Made by a program: the position numbers and the translations under genes. Below are positions 46,811 through 57,072 of a stretch of DNA of 64,000 bases, piece by piece. The DNA comes from an uncultured Nitrospira sp. (GTDB taxonomy: Bacteria; Nitrospirota; Nitrospiria; Nitrospirales; Nitrospiraceae): assembly GCA_902500775.1 (NCBI GenBank), contig CABVRZ010000014.1, forward strand, positions 1 to 64,000, read 5' to 3'. Below the pieces are notes generated by a model. The model was given only the letters and a program-made list of their open reading frames with translations, was not told where the DNA came from and made no database searches. Numbering within the stretch: the first letter of the stretch is position 1; each line of letters starts with the position of its first letter.

Positions 46811-48079
46811 TCACACAGAAGCTTCGACCGGAACCGCGACCTTCTCATCCTTAAAAATAGTGACGCTCCGTATTGAGCGAGGATCGGCCTCGTGAACGAC
46901 CAAGCGGCAATTCTCGATGCGGAGCTCTTCTCCCGCCGTGGGGATTCGACCAAGGTTTTCTTGGATCAATCCGCCGATCGTTAGCGCTTCATCCCCACCA
47001 AGTTCGACCTTGAGGAAATCATTTACTTTTCGGACCTCAGTCCGCCCATGGACCAGGATCTGGCTCTTCCCGATCCGTTTAATGAGTTCTTCCGTGATGT
47101 CCGTTTCATCGACAATCTCACCGACTACCTCCTCAAGGAGATCCTCGAGGGTCACGAGCCCCATGACACCTCCAAATTCATTCACGACGACTCCCATATG
47201 GCGCTTTTCCTGCTGAAACTGCTTCATCAAGTCGTCCGCCGTCTTCCCAGCCGGAACAAAAAGTGGCGGATGAGCGATATCCCGCAAGCGTAAATCCGTC
47301 CGCCCTTTCGCCAACTCCGTCAGCGCCTTGGTCTTGTAGAGAATACCCGTGACGTTATCCAGTGTACCGTCATAAAGTGGGATGCGGGAGTATTTCGAAT
47401 TGTAGAGCTGTTCCTGTGCCTCCTTGAGACGCAGATTGCCGTCCAAAGAAAAGACATAGATGCGTGGAGTCATCGCATCCTCGGCTGTAATCCCCTTCAG
47501 CTGGAACACATTCTTGATCATCTTCACTTCTTCAGATTCGATTTCGCCCGCTTTCCCTCCCTGATCGAGCATGATCTTCAGTTCTTCCTCCGTCACCAGG
47601 GGGTGTGTGAGTCCCTTTCCACCGGTCAAACTGTAGATCAACGGCACCATCAAGAACAGGAGTGGCCGCAGCATCACCTGTACCCCGTAAATCGGGTATG
47701 CCAAATTCAGGGTCACAGGCACAGAAAACTTCGCCGCCAACGTCTTTGGCACCACATCTACGCAGACCAACAGCACGAAGGTCAAGATTCCAACCATGAC
47801 AGCGATGGCCTCTTCTAAAATGGTCTTTTCACCATACGCATTCAACGTGATAAAGGTGGCGAACATAGGAATGGCCGTACTCACCAGACGATCTCCCACA
47901 AGAATGGTCGAAAAGAGCCGCTGTGGGTCACTTCGAAGCTGAAGAGCTTTCTCTGCTCGCTTACTACCATTCTGGGCCAGAGCTCTCAGTCTGGTTTCAT
48001 TCACCGAGAAGAAGCCAATCTCGGCAGTGGAAATAATGGCGGATAACCCTATCAACCCAAGAAGGATGAGGATGTCCAT
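46811..48079 (-). CDS. CNNM/CorC-type membrane protein (DUF21-CBS-CorC_HlyC)
   Basis: This 422-residue protein has an N-terminal DUF21 transmembrane domain (3-4 helices, with SAIISTAEIGFFSVNETRL). A pair of CBS domains follows (AMTPRIYVFSLDGNL and the later GVVNEFGGVMGLVTLEDLLEEVVG), then a C-terminal CorC_HlyC domain (ILVHGRTEVRKVNDFL). Family members are linked to Mg2+/Co2+ export; the old hemolysin name is misleading. It converges on ligA with 2 bp between stops. Confidence 0.9.
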   Translation of the reverse strand: MDILILLGLIGLSAIISTAEIGFFSVNETRLRALAQNGSKRAEKALQLRSDPQRLFSTILVGDRLVSTAIPMFATFITLNAYGEKTILEEAIAVMVGILTFVLLVCVDVVPKTLAAKFSVPVTLNLAYPIYGVQVMLRPLLFLMVPLIYSLTGGKGLTHPLVTEEELKIMLDQGGKAGEIESEEVKMIKNVFQLKGITAEDAMTPRIYVFSLDGNLRLKEAQEQLYNSKYSRIPLYDGTLDNVTGILYKTKALTELAKGRTDLRLRDIAHPPLFVPAGKTADDLMKQFQQEKRHMGVVVNEFGGVMGLVTLEDLLEEVVGEIVDETDITEELIKRIGKSQILVHGRTEVRKVNDFLKVELGGDEALTIGGLIQENLGRIPTAGEELRIENCRLVVHEADPRSIRSVTIFKDEKVAVPVEASV

Positions 48080-48353
48080 TGCTATTGTGTATTTAGGGAC
48101 GTTGGACCAGTTTGGCTGGCCTGATGAGAAGCCGGGCGTCTCCCAGAGGATACCTCTTGGTCCACCCTTTAGGGGATCGTACGATTAGGATAACCGGACC
48201 GTTTAGAATAGGGTTCACAGCTGATACATTTATCACAGGGACCACAAGCAGGCAAGTAATTCAAAAATTCATGCTGGAAAATCAATCAGTTCCGAACTGA
48301 CATTCGGCGTACGACGGTCTAACCTCGCCATCTTCTGACAACGGCCATCACAC

Positions 48354-49031
48354 CTACCCATCATCCCGTACTACGAAGGATTGGAGATCAAGCATTTGAT
48401 CAAGGCTGGTTGAAGCCTTCTGAGCTTCAGGCTCGACTAAGAACCGACCGATTTGAACTCGGTACCGACGCCCTTCAGGGAGATCCATCTGAACAATACG
48501 CCCGTCACCAAAGTCGCGCCGTAGCCGTGCCAACAGGGCACGTGCATTCTGAAGGTCTGCGAAGGAGCCGACCTGAACTCTGAGGATCCCCATCCCCTCT
48601 GGTCGAGGGTCATAGCTTACAACTCGAAGCTCGATCTGGTCGGTTCCGTTCCCAATCATCCCCAGAGCTTGAGCACCGGCCAACGAAAGATCCAAGATTC
48701 TTCCTTTGGCAAAGGGCCCTCGGTCATTGATTCTGACTGTGACATGCCGGCCTGAGGTTAATGAACGAACAATGGTGACAGATCCCAGCGGCAGCGTTCG
48801 ATGGGCAGCCGTCCAGGCATACATGTCGTACCGCTCCCCATTGGCGGTCTTATTCCCATGAAACCCTGGGCCGTACCACGAGGCCACCCCTCGCTCGACG
48901 AATCCAATGGGATAATGGGGAAACCGATCGACAGGACGAAGCCGTGGGGAACACCCTTGAAACAGAACAACACCGAGCCCAACGGCAACTATGAGGAAAG
49001 ATGCAGGGCGTGTGAGCGGCCGCGGCCGCAT
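48354..49031 (-). CDS. rlpA: Septal ring lytic transglycosylase RlpA family lipoprotein
   Basis: This 225-residue protein has a signal peptide and lipobox (VVLFQGC). The double-psi beta-barrel domain carries GVASWYGPGFHGNKTANGE, AHRTLPLGS and VRINDRGPFAKGRILDLS, with the catalytic-type Asp conserved. A C-terminal SPOR domain (LRVQVGSFADLQNARALLARLR ... YRVQIGRF) binds denuded peptidoglycan. It should cleave glycan strands at the division septum. It lies 3 bp after the ACT-domain gene and probably shares a transcript with it. Confidence 0.92.
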   Translation of the reverse strand: MRPRPLTRPASFLIVAVGLGVVLFQGCSPRLRPVDRFPHYPIGFVERGVASWYGPGFHGNKTANGERYDMYAWTAAHRTLPLGSVTIVRSLTSGRHVTVRINDRGPFAKGRILDLSLAGAQALGMIGNGTDQIELRVVSYDPRPEGMGILRVQVGSFADLQNARALLARLRRDFGDGRIVQMDLPEGRRYRVQIGRFLVEPEAQKASTSLDQMLDLQSFVVRDDG

Positions 49032-49034
49032 GGG

Positions 49035-49445
49035 CTAGAACTCGTCGAGCGATTGGTTGCGGAGAATCGTAAGGGCTTTCTCAGTTTTGGAAACGGTCAG
49101 GACCACGATGGCCCGCTTTCCTTCCCTCGAAGGCGTACAATAGCCGCACTTAATATTGATCCGGCTCCTCATTAAGGTGTCCGCCACCTTTCTCAACGCT
49201 CCGGGCTTGTTTTCAAGGCTCAATACAAGGGCCGTCTCCTCTCGGAATTTTATCTTGGCCGCCCGCAAGGCAGCGCGAGCTGCATCAAGATCAGCGACGA
49301 GCAACCGCAACTTCCCGGTGCCCATGACCTCCGGCGCAGAAAATGCCTTGATATTGACTCCCGCTGCACCGAGCACTGCCGTCACTCCGGCAAGGGTGCC
49401 TGGTTTACTCTGTCCGCTGATGACGAGCTGTGTTGTAGTCGGCAT
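49035..49445 (-). CDS. Tandem ACT-domain protein
   Basis: This 136-residue protein has two ACT folds: QLVISGQSKPGTLAGVTAVLGAAGVNI and ALVLSLENKPGALRKVADTLMRSRINI. No catalytic domain is attached. Such stand-alone ACT proteins bind amino acids and may act as regulatory sensors. It lies upstream of rlpA and downstream of the ribonucleotide reductase gene on the same strand. The 247-bp gap to that gene shows no convincing gene. Confidence 0.82.
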   Translation of the reverse strand: MPTTTQLVISGQSKPGTLAGVTAVLGAAGVNIKAFSAPEVMGTGKLRLLVADLDAARAALRAAKIKFREETALVLSLENKPGALRKVADTLMRSRINIKCGYCTPSREGKRAIVVLTVSKTEKALTILRNQSLDEF

Positions 49446-49692
49446 ATCGATGCTCCCCGTAACGGTCTGATGTCACAACCTTCTTCGCCTTGCCGAACGG
49501 GCCGCTCGTAACGAAGTCCAAGCCCCATGATGATGGAACGGCGTTCGCCAAAGCGACCACGCTAAACAGAACTTTCCCTTCCGGACTCGTACGATTGACC
49601 GTCCCTTTCTTGCAACACGAACCCGGACAATACGTCGTTTTCGATGCCCAACACAGGATGAAGGTCGCTTACTCTGCATCGTGATCCATCCC

Positions 49693-52600
49693 TTACGAGC
49701 ATCCGCTCGTCGCACCGCAACTCACACACTTGAGACAGGTGCCGTTCCGAACCATCGTGAACTGCTTACATTCTGGACAGGGATCTCCCTCGTAGCCCTT
49801 GACCCTCGCCTCTTTGGCACTTTGGATCGCCGTCAACGTCAGCGTTTCCCGCATAATCTCTACCTGCCTGGCTACACCATGGCCATTTCCATGACCGTTC
49901 CCTTTGACGCCATTTCGGCGGATCGGAAGATGCTCGGTCACGACGGAAGACTTGGCCAATGCATCGAGATCAGCCTCTTCCTCAAAGCATTCGGGATCCA
50001 TGTCATCCTTCTTCATGGAATCCATGCGCAGATCCTCTTCTTTCACCTGAGCAAGGTCGTACCGATCGAGATACGTGACGGCCAATTCACGGAAGATGTA
50101 ATCAATGATCGAAGTGGACATCTTGATACGGTCATTCAGTTTCACGGGGCCGTTTGGTTCAAATCGGGTGAAGACGAATGCCTCCACGAATTCTTCGAGC
50201 GGCACGCCATGTTGAAGTCCAAGAGAGATGGCAATGGCAAAACAATTCATCAAGCTCCTAAACGCTGCGCCCTCCTTATGCATGTCCAAAAATATTTCCC
50301 CGACTGTCCCATCTTCGTATTCGCCGGTTCGGAGATAGAGTTTGTGTCCTCCAACAATGGCTTTTTGCGTGTACCCATTACGCCGACTGGGGAGCGGACG
50401 CCGCTTGGCAAGATATCTGACGAGCACACGCTCGGTCACTTTTTCAGCCATTTCTAAGACACCCGGCACAGCCTCCAGCGCCTTCCCGCTATCGGACGAA
50501 GCGCTCAAGGGTTGACTGAGTTTTGACCCGTCTCGATACAATGCCACCGCCTTCACCATGCTCTTCCACGCGAGAAAATACGATGCCTTGACGTCTTCGA
50601 CCGAAGCCTCGGACGGCATATTGATGGTCTTGCTGATCGCACCGCTGATGAAAGGTTGCGCCGCCGCCATCATGCGAATGTGGGCATCAACGGCAATGGA
50701 GCGTTGCCCGATACGACCACATCGATTCGCACAGTCGAAGACCGCCAGATGCTCGGCTTTCACATGTGGCGCGCCTTCGATGGTCATCGTCCCGCAACAG
50801 AAATCGTTCGCAGCAGCGATCTCCTCCTGTGTAAAGCCGAGCGCCTTCAACATGTTGAAGTTCTTCTCGTTCAGCTGTACCTCGGTCAGACCAAGTTGAT
50901 CGATGCAAAAAGTTTCTCCAAACGTATATTTATTGAACGCGAATTGAATCTCGAATGCTTGGGACAAGCTACGCTCCAAACGATCAAGCGCTGCGTCATC
51001 GAACCCCTTCCGCTGAAGTGTGTCGTGATTGATGAACGGGGCACCTTTGAGGGTCTGGGCCCCGACGCAGTAATGGACGATGTCCTTTACTTGCTGATCC
51101 GCATACCCGAGATTGGTCAAGGCGAGTGGAATACTTTGATTGATAATCTTGAAATACCCTCCACCGGCCAACTTTTTGAATTTCACCAGCGCAAAATCCG
51201 GCTCAATCCCGGTGGTATCACAATCCATAACCAGCCCGATTGTCCCGGTCGGAGCGATTACCGTCACTTGGGCATTCCGATATCCATACGCAGTTCCGAG
51301 TTCAAGCGCATGGTCCCAGGCCCTCCGGGCAGCAAGGAGTAATTCAGGGGGACAATGCTCAGGACGGATTCCAGCTGGAGCAATGGTCAACCGTTCATAT
51401 TCGTCGTGAGACGCCTGATAGGCTGCTCGTCGATGGTTGCGAATGACGCGCAACATGTGTTCCCTGTTTGTTGCGTATCCGGAGAAGGGCGACAACTCGG
51501 CCGCCATTTCCGCCGATGCGCTATACGCTTCCCCCGTCATGATCGACGTAATGGCACCGCAGATCGCGAGGGCTTTGGGCGAGTCGTAGGGAATCCCTTG
51601 GCGCATGAGGACCGTCCCCAGGTTCGCATACCCCAACCCAAGCGTCCGGAACTGATAACTCTTTTCGGCGATCGATCGGCTCGGGAAAGACGCCATCAAA
51701 ACACTGATTTCCAACGCAATGGTCCACAGCCGAACGGCATGACGGAACTCCTCGAGCTCGAACTGCCCATCGGTGCTGTAGAACTTCGTCAGATTGAGGG
51801 ACGCGAGATTACAGGCCGTGTCATCCAAGAACATGTATTCTGAGCAGGGATTCGAGGCATTAATCCGCCCATCCTCCGGACACGTGTGCCATTCATTGAT
51901 GGTGGTATCGTACTGCGTCCCGGGGTCAGCACAGGTCCAGGCTGCCCACGCGATGCGGTCCCATAACTCTCTGGCCTTGATGGTCTTGCAGACTTTGCCG
52001 TTGATGCGTCGTTTCAGTTGCCAGTCGCCATCGGCTTCGAGCGCGGCAAAAAACTCATTGGGAATTCTGACGCTGTTGTTCGAATTCTGGCCGGAGACCG
52101 TTTGATAGGCCTTCCCGTCCCAATTCGTATCGTACTCGTGAAAGACAAAATGCGTGAACCCCTGCTGCGCATAAGAGAACATCCGCTGGATATAGGCCTC
52201 CGGCACCATTTCGCGGCGAGCTGACGCCAGCGCCTCTCGCAGGGCCGAATTCGTCTTCTGATCGAAGTCCAACCGGAGCGCACCGTTGCCGTCGACGGCA
52301 TGGCAGGCCTTCAAGACAGCATTGAGACGCTGCGCGCAGATCTTCGACCCCGTTACCATCGCTGCGACTTTTTGTTCCTCGATGACTTTCCAATCGATGA
52401 ATTCTTCGATATCAGGATGGTCCAAATCCAAACAGACCATTTTGGCAGCGCGACGCGTCGTTCCTCCGGACTTGATTGCTCCGGCCGCTCGATCACCGAT
52501 CTTCAGGAAGGACATAAGCCCGGAAGAGCGCCCTCCACCGGACAGTCCTTCGCCATCACCGCGCAGTTTCGAGAAGTTCGTCCCGGTTCCGGAACCATAC

Positions 52601-53229
52601 TTGAACAATCGCGCCTCTCGAACCCACAGATCCATGATGCCGTTTTCATTCACCAGATCATCCTCGATCGATTGAATGAAACAGGCATGCGGCTGCGGAT
52701 GTTCGAACGCATTCGTCGCCTTCACCACCTCCTGCGTTTTCGGATCGACGTAATAGTGCCCCTGGGCCGGACCCGATAATCCGTAGGCGTAATGAAGACC
52801 GGTGTTGAACCACTGGGGGGAATTCGGCGCAGCCATCTGGTGCGCCAGCATGTAGCACATCTCATCATGAAAGGACTCCGCCTCTTCCGGAGTCTTGAAA
52901 TATCCATAGGCCCTGCCCCAATGGGTCCAGCACCCGGCCATACGCTCAAAGACCTGCCGAGCATCCCGTTCACCACCAAGCACCGGCTGGTTGTCAGCAT
53001 CGACCTGCGGCTGACCGTTCTCATCGCACTGCGGAACTCCGGCCTTCCTGAAGTACTTTTGCGCCAAAATATCGATGGCCAGCTGAGACCATGGCTCAGG
53101 AACATCGATATTCTCAAGTTTGAAGACGGTTGATCCGTCGGGGTTCCGAATCTCAGACGACCGTTTGACGAACGCTAATCCCTCATATGGACTCGCTCCA
53201 CGGCGGGTAAATTTCCGATCAATTCTCAC
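49693..53229 (-). CDS. nrdJ: Vitamin B12-dependent (class II) ribonucleotide reductase
   Basis: This 1178-residue enzyme makes deoxynucleotides using adenosylcobalamin. The N-terminal [16 protein letters not shown] precedes the barrel, which contains the radical/active-site segment [42 protein letters not shown] is also present. The C-terminus is a zinc-ribbon-like tail with paired Cys (CPECKQF ... [13 protein letters not shown]) that shuttles electrons to the active site. The length fits the long bacterial NrdJ class. Upstream are two NrdR-like boxes and DnaA-box-like sites, suggesting replication-linked control. Confidence 0.95.
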   Translation of the reverse strand: MRIDRKFTRRGASPYEGLAFVKRSSEIRNPDGSTVFKLENIDVPEPWSQLAIDILAQKYFRKAGVPQCDENGQPQVDADNQPVLGGERDARQVFERMAGCWTHWGRAYGYFKTPEEAESFHDEMCYMLAHQMAAPNSPQWFNTGLHYAYGLSGPAQGHYYVDPKTQEVVKATNAFEHPQPHACFIQSIEDDLVNENGIMDLWVREARLFKYGSGTGTNFSKLRGDGEGLSGGGRSSGLMSFLKIGDRAAGAIKSGGTTRRAAKMVCLDLDHPDIEEFIDWKVIEEQKVAAMVTGSKICAQRLNAVLKACHAVDGNGALRLDFDQKTNSALREALASARREMVPEAYIQRMFSYAQQGFTHFVFHEYDTNWDGKAYQTVSGQNSNNSVRIPNEFFAALEADGDWQLKRRINGKVCKTIKARELWDRIAWAAWTCADPGTQYDTTINEWHTCPEDGRINASNPCSEYMFLDDTACNLASLNLTKFYSTDGQFELEEFRHAVRLWTIALEISVLMASFPSRSIAEKSYQFRTLGLGYANLGTVLMRQGIPYDSPKALAICGAITSIMTGEAYSASAEMAAELSPFSGYATNREHMLRVIRNHRRAAYQASHDEYERLTIAPAGIRPEHCPPELLLAARRAWDHALELGTAYGYRNAQVTVIAPTGTIGLVMDCDTTGIEPDFALVKFKKLAGGGYFKIINQSIPLALTNLGYADQQVKDIVHYCVGAQTLKGAPFINHDTLQRKGFDDAALDRLERSLSQAFEIQFAFNKYTFGETFCIDQLGLTEVQLNEKNFNMLKALGFTQEEIAAANDFCCGTMTIEGAPHVKAEHLAVFDCANRCGRIGQRSIAVDAHIRMMAAAQPFISGAISKTINMPSEASVEDVKASYFLAWKSMVKAVALYRDGSKLSQPLSASSDSGKALEAVPGVLEMAEKVTERVLVRYLAKRRPLPSRRNGYTQKAIVGGHKLYLRTGEYEDGTVGEIFLDMHKEGAAFRSLMNCFAIAISLGLQHGVPLEEFVEAFVFTRFEPNGPVKLNDRIKMSTSIIDYIFRELAVTYLDRYDLAQVKEEDLRMDSMKKDDMDPECFEEEADLDALAKSSVVTEHLPIRRNGVKGNGHGNGHGVARQVEIMRETLTLTAIQSAKEARVKGYEGDPCPECKQFTMVRNGTCLKCVSCGATSGCS

Positions 53230-53317
53230 AGTAGTCCTCCAAGGGAAAAAGGATTAGGGGCCAGGTGTTGGTTCGGAGTTTTCATAGCGGTATGAGGCAC
53301 TCGATCATTGCTCGCGA

Positions 53318-53365
53318 CACCTACATATAGCTAGCATGTTTTTTTGTCAACACCAAGTATTGTGG
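53318..53365 (-). promoter_or_regulatory. Two NrdR-box-like sites upstream of nrdJ
   Basis: Two imperfect palindromes resemble the NrdR consensus acaCwAtATaTwGtgt. One has core CTACATATAG (53321-53330). The other is ACACCAAGTATTGTGG (53350-53365), which matches at about 12 of 16 positions. Their centres are about 32 bp apart, three helical turns, the usual spacing for NrdR box pairs. The flanks of the first box are poor. Confidence 0.45.
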
Positions 53366-53454
53366 ATATTTGGGAAATGAGGGGACAGGCTGTGAATAGT
53401 CGAGACGTGAGTGACAGAGCCTACTTTAATGACGTAAGAACGAGGTTATCCACA
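53361..53454. promoter_or_regulatory. DnaA-box-like cluster upstream of nrdJ
   Basis: A perfect DnaA box TTATCCACA is at 53446-53454. Two one-mismatch sites in the opposite orientation are at 53361-53369 (TGTGGATAT) and 53391-53399 (TGTGAATAG). DnaA controls nrd genes in some bacteria. Three boxes are too few to argue for a replication origin. Confidence 0.45.
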
Positions 53455-53504
53455 GAAGAATTGCTCAAACCAGCCACGCAGCAGATGACCCCAGCCATTT
53501 TTTA

Positions 53505-53879
53505 TCATTGAAAGGCCATTCGGCCGATTTTTAATGTGGCTTCTTCAACACCCCGAAGAGGAATAAATCGACCACCGATCCCAAGCACGACAATGTTCGT
53601 ACCCGCCATCTGTGTGTCATACTGACTGACGAGTCCCCAGTTGTGCCGCACCGTATTGGGTCGAACGATTGACTCAAGAAGCTTTCGACTCTGTGCCCGG
53701 AACACCTGCCGAATAAATTGCTGTTCCCGAGTCGATGTACCCTGGTCCATTCGATCTATCGCCTTCCCCAATTCCTGTTCCACAAAACGCAAATAGTCCT
53801 CCATGGTCGGGTTCGACCATACCAGACCGACGGCTCCGGCGAGGGTAACGACGAGCACGCTTAAGCGAAGGAGACTCAT
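53505..53879 (-). CDS. Small secreted/anchored protein (DUF4359-like)
   Basis: This 124-residue protein has an N-terminal hydrophobic segment (LSVLVVTLAGAVGLVWS) directly followed by NPTMEDYLRFVEQEL, a helical middle, and a C-terminal beta region (NIVVLGIGGRFIPL). This layout resembles DUF4359 proteins, whose function is unknown. The resemblance is from memory and not certain. It lies upstream of the nrdJ regulatory region on the same strand. Confidence 0.6.
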   Translation of the reverse strand: MSLLRLSVLVVTLAGAVGLVWSNPTMEDYLRFVEQELGKAIDRMDQGTSTREQQFIRQVFRAQSRKLLESIVRPNTVRHNWGLVSQYDTQMAGTNIVVLGIGGRFIPLRGVEEATLKIGRMAFQ

Positions 53880-53977
53880 GACGTTCTGAGAAACCAGCTC
53901 CGTTTGACAAACAATTATCAGCCCAATTAGGTTAGCCCAGATTCAGCATACACCGTCTTATCGAGTCTGGAGGCGCT

Positions 53978-54271
53978 ATGTTCGTCTGGAGCAAAAAACT
54001 TGTCGGAGGCCTGTTAGGCACGTTCGTGTTGCTGTTGGGAATCTTCTTCTTCCAAGGCTCTTCGGAGAGCACGAGCATCCTCAAGACGCACACGACTCAG
54101 TGGATCATCTTGAACTATGCCTGCCTGCTCGTCTGGCTCTTCGTCTGGATGTTCGACCAAGCGCGCGTCCGCGGGAAAAATGTCTGGCTCTGGGTAGTGC
54201 CCTTCATTCTGGCTCCACTGCCTACCCTGATGATCTTCGTTCTGTTCCTCCAACGGCGGTTGCCGTCTTAG
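53978..54271 (+). CDS. Small multi-pass membrane protein
   Basis: This 97-residue protein has three predicted transmembrane segments (VGGLLGTFVLLLGIFFF, IILNYACLLVWLFVWMF, LWVVPFILAPLPTLMIFVL) and basic loops. The pattern resembles PLDc_N-type or small inner-membrane proteins. No function can be assigned. It diverges from the DUF4359-like gene. Confidence 0.6.
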   Translation: MFVWSKKLVGGLLGTFVLLLGIFFFQGSSESTSILKTHTTQWIILNYACLLVWLFVWMFDQARVRGKNVWLWVVPFILAPLPTLMIFVLFLQRRLPS

Positions 54272-54310
54272 TCACTCATACGGAGGCCATTAGAAATTCT
54301 GCCGGCCCCC

Positions 54311-54748
54311 TTACTCTAAATAGGTGATCACTATTGCCTGTGACTCCGGATCAAGCCAGAAGTGCCCCTCGTAGAATTCAATGTGAGAGTGGTGCTGCAC
54401 TCCTTGAGTCTCATTTGTTAAACCTTGGTTGACAAGAAAATCTACGTCGTCGGCAAGTGCAGCCATATATTTCAAGGCTCCGGATATCACTAAGCTATCA
54501 CCCTCCCTATATATCTTGATCTTGACCTTGCCCTGAGACAGCTGCAGCTCAATTGAGGAGATAGACCAATCGTATGGCCTAACATCCTCCGTACTCAAAA
54601 TACGAAGAGGCAGTTTGATTTCTTGTGTATTAGTTCGAAGAGATTGTGACAACACAGTTAATCCATCCACTGTTCCCTCAATTTCCACCTCTCCCCGCAA
54701 TGAATACCTGCCACTAAGACCTTCAATACAATTGTCTGTGACTCTCAT
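54311..54748 (-). CDS. Hypothetical cytoplasmic protein
   Basis: This 145-residue acidic protein starts at ATG 54748 with GAGGA upstream; the frame is open to 54775. It has alternating beta strands (SLRGEVEIEGTVDGLTVLS, SSIELQLSQGKVKIKIY) and ends HSHIEFYEGHFWLDPESQAIVITYLE. No signal peptide or known domain is seen. The compact mixed fold is typical of immunity-type or accessory proteins, but there is no toxin partner nearby. Confidence 0.55.
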   Translation of the reverse strand: MRVTDNCIEGLSGRYSLRGEVEIEGTVDGLTVLSQSLRTNTQEIKLPLRILSTEDVRPYDWSISSIELQLSQGKVKIKIYREGDSLVISGALKYMAALADDVDFLVNQGLTNETQGVQHHSHIEFYEGHFWLDPESQAIVITYLE

Positions 54749-54925
54749 GGAACGTCCTCTGGTCTGTTTGAGCAAGGCTCTATAGGTATATGCCGACTAC
54801 TAACCCGTGTTAGAAAAGGAGACAGGCCGAGCAAGTCTCTCTTTGTCCCTGCTTTCACTTCCGTCATTGCTACGCTCTCACCCTGAAGCCTCTTTGCCCT
54901 CTTTCTCCAAAGATACTTGTCTTAG

Positions 54926-56212
54926 TCACTCGGAAACTGGAGAGACTGCCGGTTTCATAGCGGAAGTATGGGCGCTGCCCTTCTGCTCTGACTCGATGGA
55001 ACGCCGGATTCGCCACACGGCCCAGAGGCCCGGTAAGGCCGCTACTGCCGTCAAAACAAAGAATTGCGCCCATCCCAGCACCTCAACGAGATCCGCTGAA
55101 GGGCGCCCGACAAACACACGGCCGAGTGCTTCGAGCGACGACAGCAGTGCGAACTGTGTCGCCGTGTATCGAGCATCGCAGAGGGACATGACCAATGCCA
55201 CGAACGCGGCCGTGCCCATCCCACCCGTCACATTCTCAATTACGACCGCTGCCGTCAGCGCACTTGCATCTTTCCCGATCACAGCTAACACAACGAACCC
55301 CAGGTTCGACACAGCCTGTAAGACGCCGAAGATCAGCAACGACCGGACCAGTCCGGACTTTGTCATCAAGAATCCACCGATAAAGGCACCGACCAAGGTT
55401 GCAACAATCCCAAGCCCCTTTGCGGCGCCGACCTCAGTCGAAGAAAACCCCAATCCTCCAATTAGAAAGGCCGTCTGCAGTGCGGATGCAAAGGCATCTC
55501 CCAGTTTGTAGAAAACGATCACAGCCAAGAATCCCAGAGCTGTGGGCCTAGAAAAGAACTCCGCCAACGGGGCACCGACAGCCTCCTTCAGACTCTTAGG
55601 AGCAGCGGCCACCAGCGTAGGATCAGGACTGATCAAGACAACGATCACCCCGAAAACCATGATACTGGCCATCGCCAGGTAGGTCATTTGCCAGCCGACA
55701 TGATCGGCAAGTGCCAGAGCACCGGCGCCAGAGGCCAAGAGAGCGACCCGATAGCCATTCACCCACACAGCGGCGCCCAACCCACGCTCGTGAGGCTGGA
55801 GCGTGTCCGTGCGATAGGCATCAAAGACGATGTCCAGCGACGCAGCCAGGAATGCGACGAGGACGGCATAGGCCGCAAGCCACCCAGGGTGAATCTTCGG
55901 GTTGGTCACTGCCATGAGCCCAAGAGCAACTGCGACACAAAGCTGTGTCAGGACCATCCAACCGCGCCGTCGACCCAGCCATGGTGGCACGATGCGATCC
56001 ATCACCGGTGCCCAGAGAAATTTGAGCGTGTAGGGCAGGCCGACCAGCGTGAAAATGCCGATGGTCTTGAGATCGACTCCCTCGACCGTCAGCCAGGCTT
56101 GTAAGGTCCCCGATGTGAGTGCAAGCGGGAGCCCGGAGAGAAACCCCAAGGGCAACATCACAAGGAGACGCCGATTCAATAACGCAACGAAATTGGATGA
56201 GCCCTGCGTCAC
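54926..56212 (-). CDS. AmpG-like MFS transporter
   Basis: This 428-residue, 12-helix major facilitator protein is of the AmpG/PAT type. The N-terminus has LPLGFLSGLPLALTSGTLQAWL and YTLKFLWAPVMDRI, which match the AmpG signature. QDI-like ASLDIVFDAYRTDTL is in the fourth-fifth helix region. AmpG proteins import anhydro-muropeptides in cell-wall recycling. Specificity within the family is uncertain, and related members carry acetyl-CoA or siderophores. Confidence 0.8.
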   Translation of the reverse strand: MTQGSSNFVALLNRRLLVMLPLGFLSGLPLALTSGTLQAWLTVEGVDLKTIGIFTLVGLPYTLKFLWAPVMDRIVPPWLGRRRGWMVLTQLCVAVALGLMAVTNPKIHPGWLAAYAVLVAFLAASLDIVFDAYRTDTLQPHERGLGAAVWVNGYRVALLASGAGALALADHVGWQMTYLAMASIMVFGVIVVLISPDPTLVAAAPKSLKEAVGAPLAEFFSRPTALGFLAVIVFYKLGDAFASALQTAFLIGGLGFSSTEVGAAKGLGIVATLVGAFIGGFLMTKSGLVRSLLIFGVLQAVSNLGFVVLAVIGKDASALTAAVVIENVTGGMGTAAFVALVMSLCDARYTATQFALLSSLEALGRVFVGRPSADLVEVLGWAQFFVLTAVAALPGLWAVWRIRRSIESEQKGSAHTSAMKPAVSPVSE

Positions 56213-56442
56213 GGGAACGTACCTATATAAGCATGGACTGAACTAGACTAGTCTCTGTGCAGCAAATACACCCTCAGTGGAACGCAGAATACCATCGCCG
56301 CTCCCTGTGACTCAGCAGAATCACAAAACACGCTGGGACAGCTCACCGGCCAACTTAGGAACTGACGGGATATCGAGAAATTAACTTTCTCCGTGTGATG
56401 GAATAGGGATATCTGAGGTTCCAGACATCTTTAAGGACCCCA

Positions 56443-56565
56443 CAGGCCGTTCAAAAAGTTCGTCCGGCAAGGCCGCAGCAAGCGAAAGGTCGAAGCGTAC
56501 GCGGTTGGTACGTTGAAACCTTGAGCGACGCGAGAACGCCGCTGGCGGGCTTTTTCAACGGCCTG
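56443..56565 (+). repeat. Intergenic inverted-ended repeat, copy 2
   Basis: The ends CAGGCCGTTCAAAAAG and CTTTTTCAACGGCCTG are inverted repeats. The core has AAGGCCGCAGCAAGCGAAAGG, a GTAC-centred stem (CGTACGCGGTTGGTACG) and GAGCGACGCGAGAACGCCGC. The TAG stop of the adjacent secreted protein gene begins at its right edge. The remainder of the gap (56213-56442) shows nothing recognisable. Confidence 0.75.
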
Positions 56566-56976
56566 CTAACAGGGCTGTCCGTTGAACAGACAGGGTTTGT
56601 ACCGAGACAAATCGAACTCGGTGTTTTCTTGATAGACCCGCTCGTTGCCGTTCACCCCGTCCTGCTCAGGATCGCTCCACATTGTGTGGTTCCACCAATA
56701 GAACAACGGCTGGACTTCTGTTTGGTACACGGGATTGCCGTAGCTGCTGCGCGAATACTCCTGCACCAGTCGGCCGGTCACATAATCGATCTGACCGTTG
56801 CCTTTCAGGGAATAGAGGAGAATGAACAGGCGGGCTTCATGGTCATAGAGTTCATCGATGCGAGAATTCAGATCAGGTTCCGTAGGAAGTACCTCGCTGC
56901 TCCAACCCGCTGAAGAAAGACTCCATAGCAAGAAGCCAAGAACGACCATGAGAGTACGAACACGCATGTCCCTCAT
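56566..56976 (-). CDS. Small secreted hypothetical protein
   Basis: This 136-residue protein has a signal peptide (TLMVVLGFLLWSLSSAGWSS) and a mature part rich in Tyr, Trp and Asn (YDHEARLFILLYSLKGNGQIDYVTGRL, LFYWWNHTMWSDPEQDGVNGNERVY). DPEQDGVNGNE looks like a calcium-binding loop. Two Met codons at the start are possible. No family is recognised. It is flanked by two copies of the intergenic repeat. Confidence 0.65.
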   Translation of the reverse strand: MRDMRVRTLMVVLGFLLWSLSSAGWSSEVLPTEPDLNSRIDELYDHEARLFILLYSLKGNGQIDYVTGRLVQEYSRSSYGNPVYQTEVQPLFYWWNHTMWSDPEQDGVNGNERVYQENTEFDLSRYKPCLFNGQPC

Positions 56977-57072
56977 TCATACACCACGCACTACACTTTG
57001 ATCTCGCCACCCATCTTTACGAACCGAACTGTGGTCCGTAACCTCGTCCTCCAAATAGCCGGTATCACCTAC

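Noticed and set aside
48112-48300. Small plus-strand frame between the CNNM-type gene and rlpA
   Set aside because: TTG start, no ribosome-binding site and no recognisable fold. Treated as chance.
49473-49679. Arg-rich frame between the ACT-domain gene and nrdJ
   Set aside because: A GGA lies near its start, but the composition (very high Arg, low complexity) is that of a shadow frame and nothing is recognisable. It was not listed as a gene.
53361-53454. Replication origin at the DnaA-box cluster
   Set aside because: There are only three boxes, there is no long AT-rich unwinding element, and no dnaA, dnaN or parAB genes are nearby. Regulation of nrdJ is the simpler reading.
54807-55511. Long plus-strand frame antisense to the AmpG-like gene
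   Set aside because: Ser/Thr/Pro-rich shadow of a clear transporter gene on the other strand.
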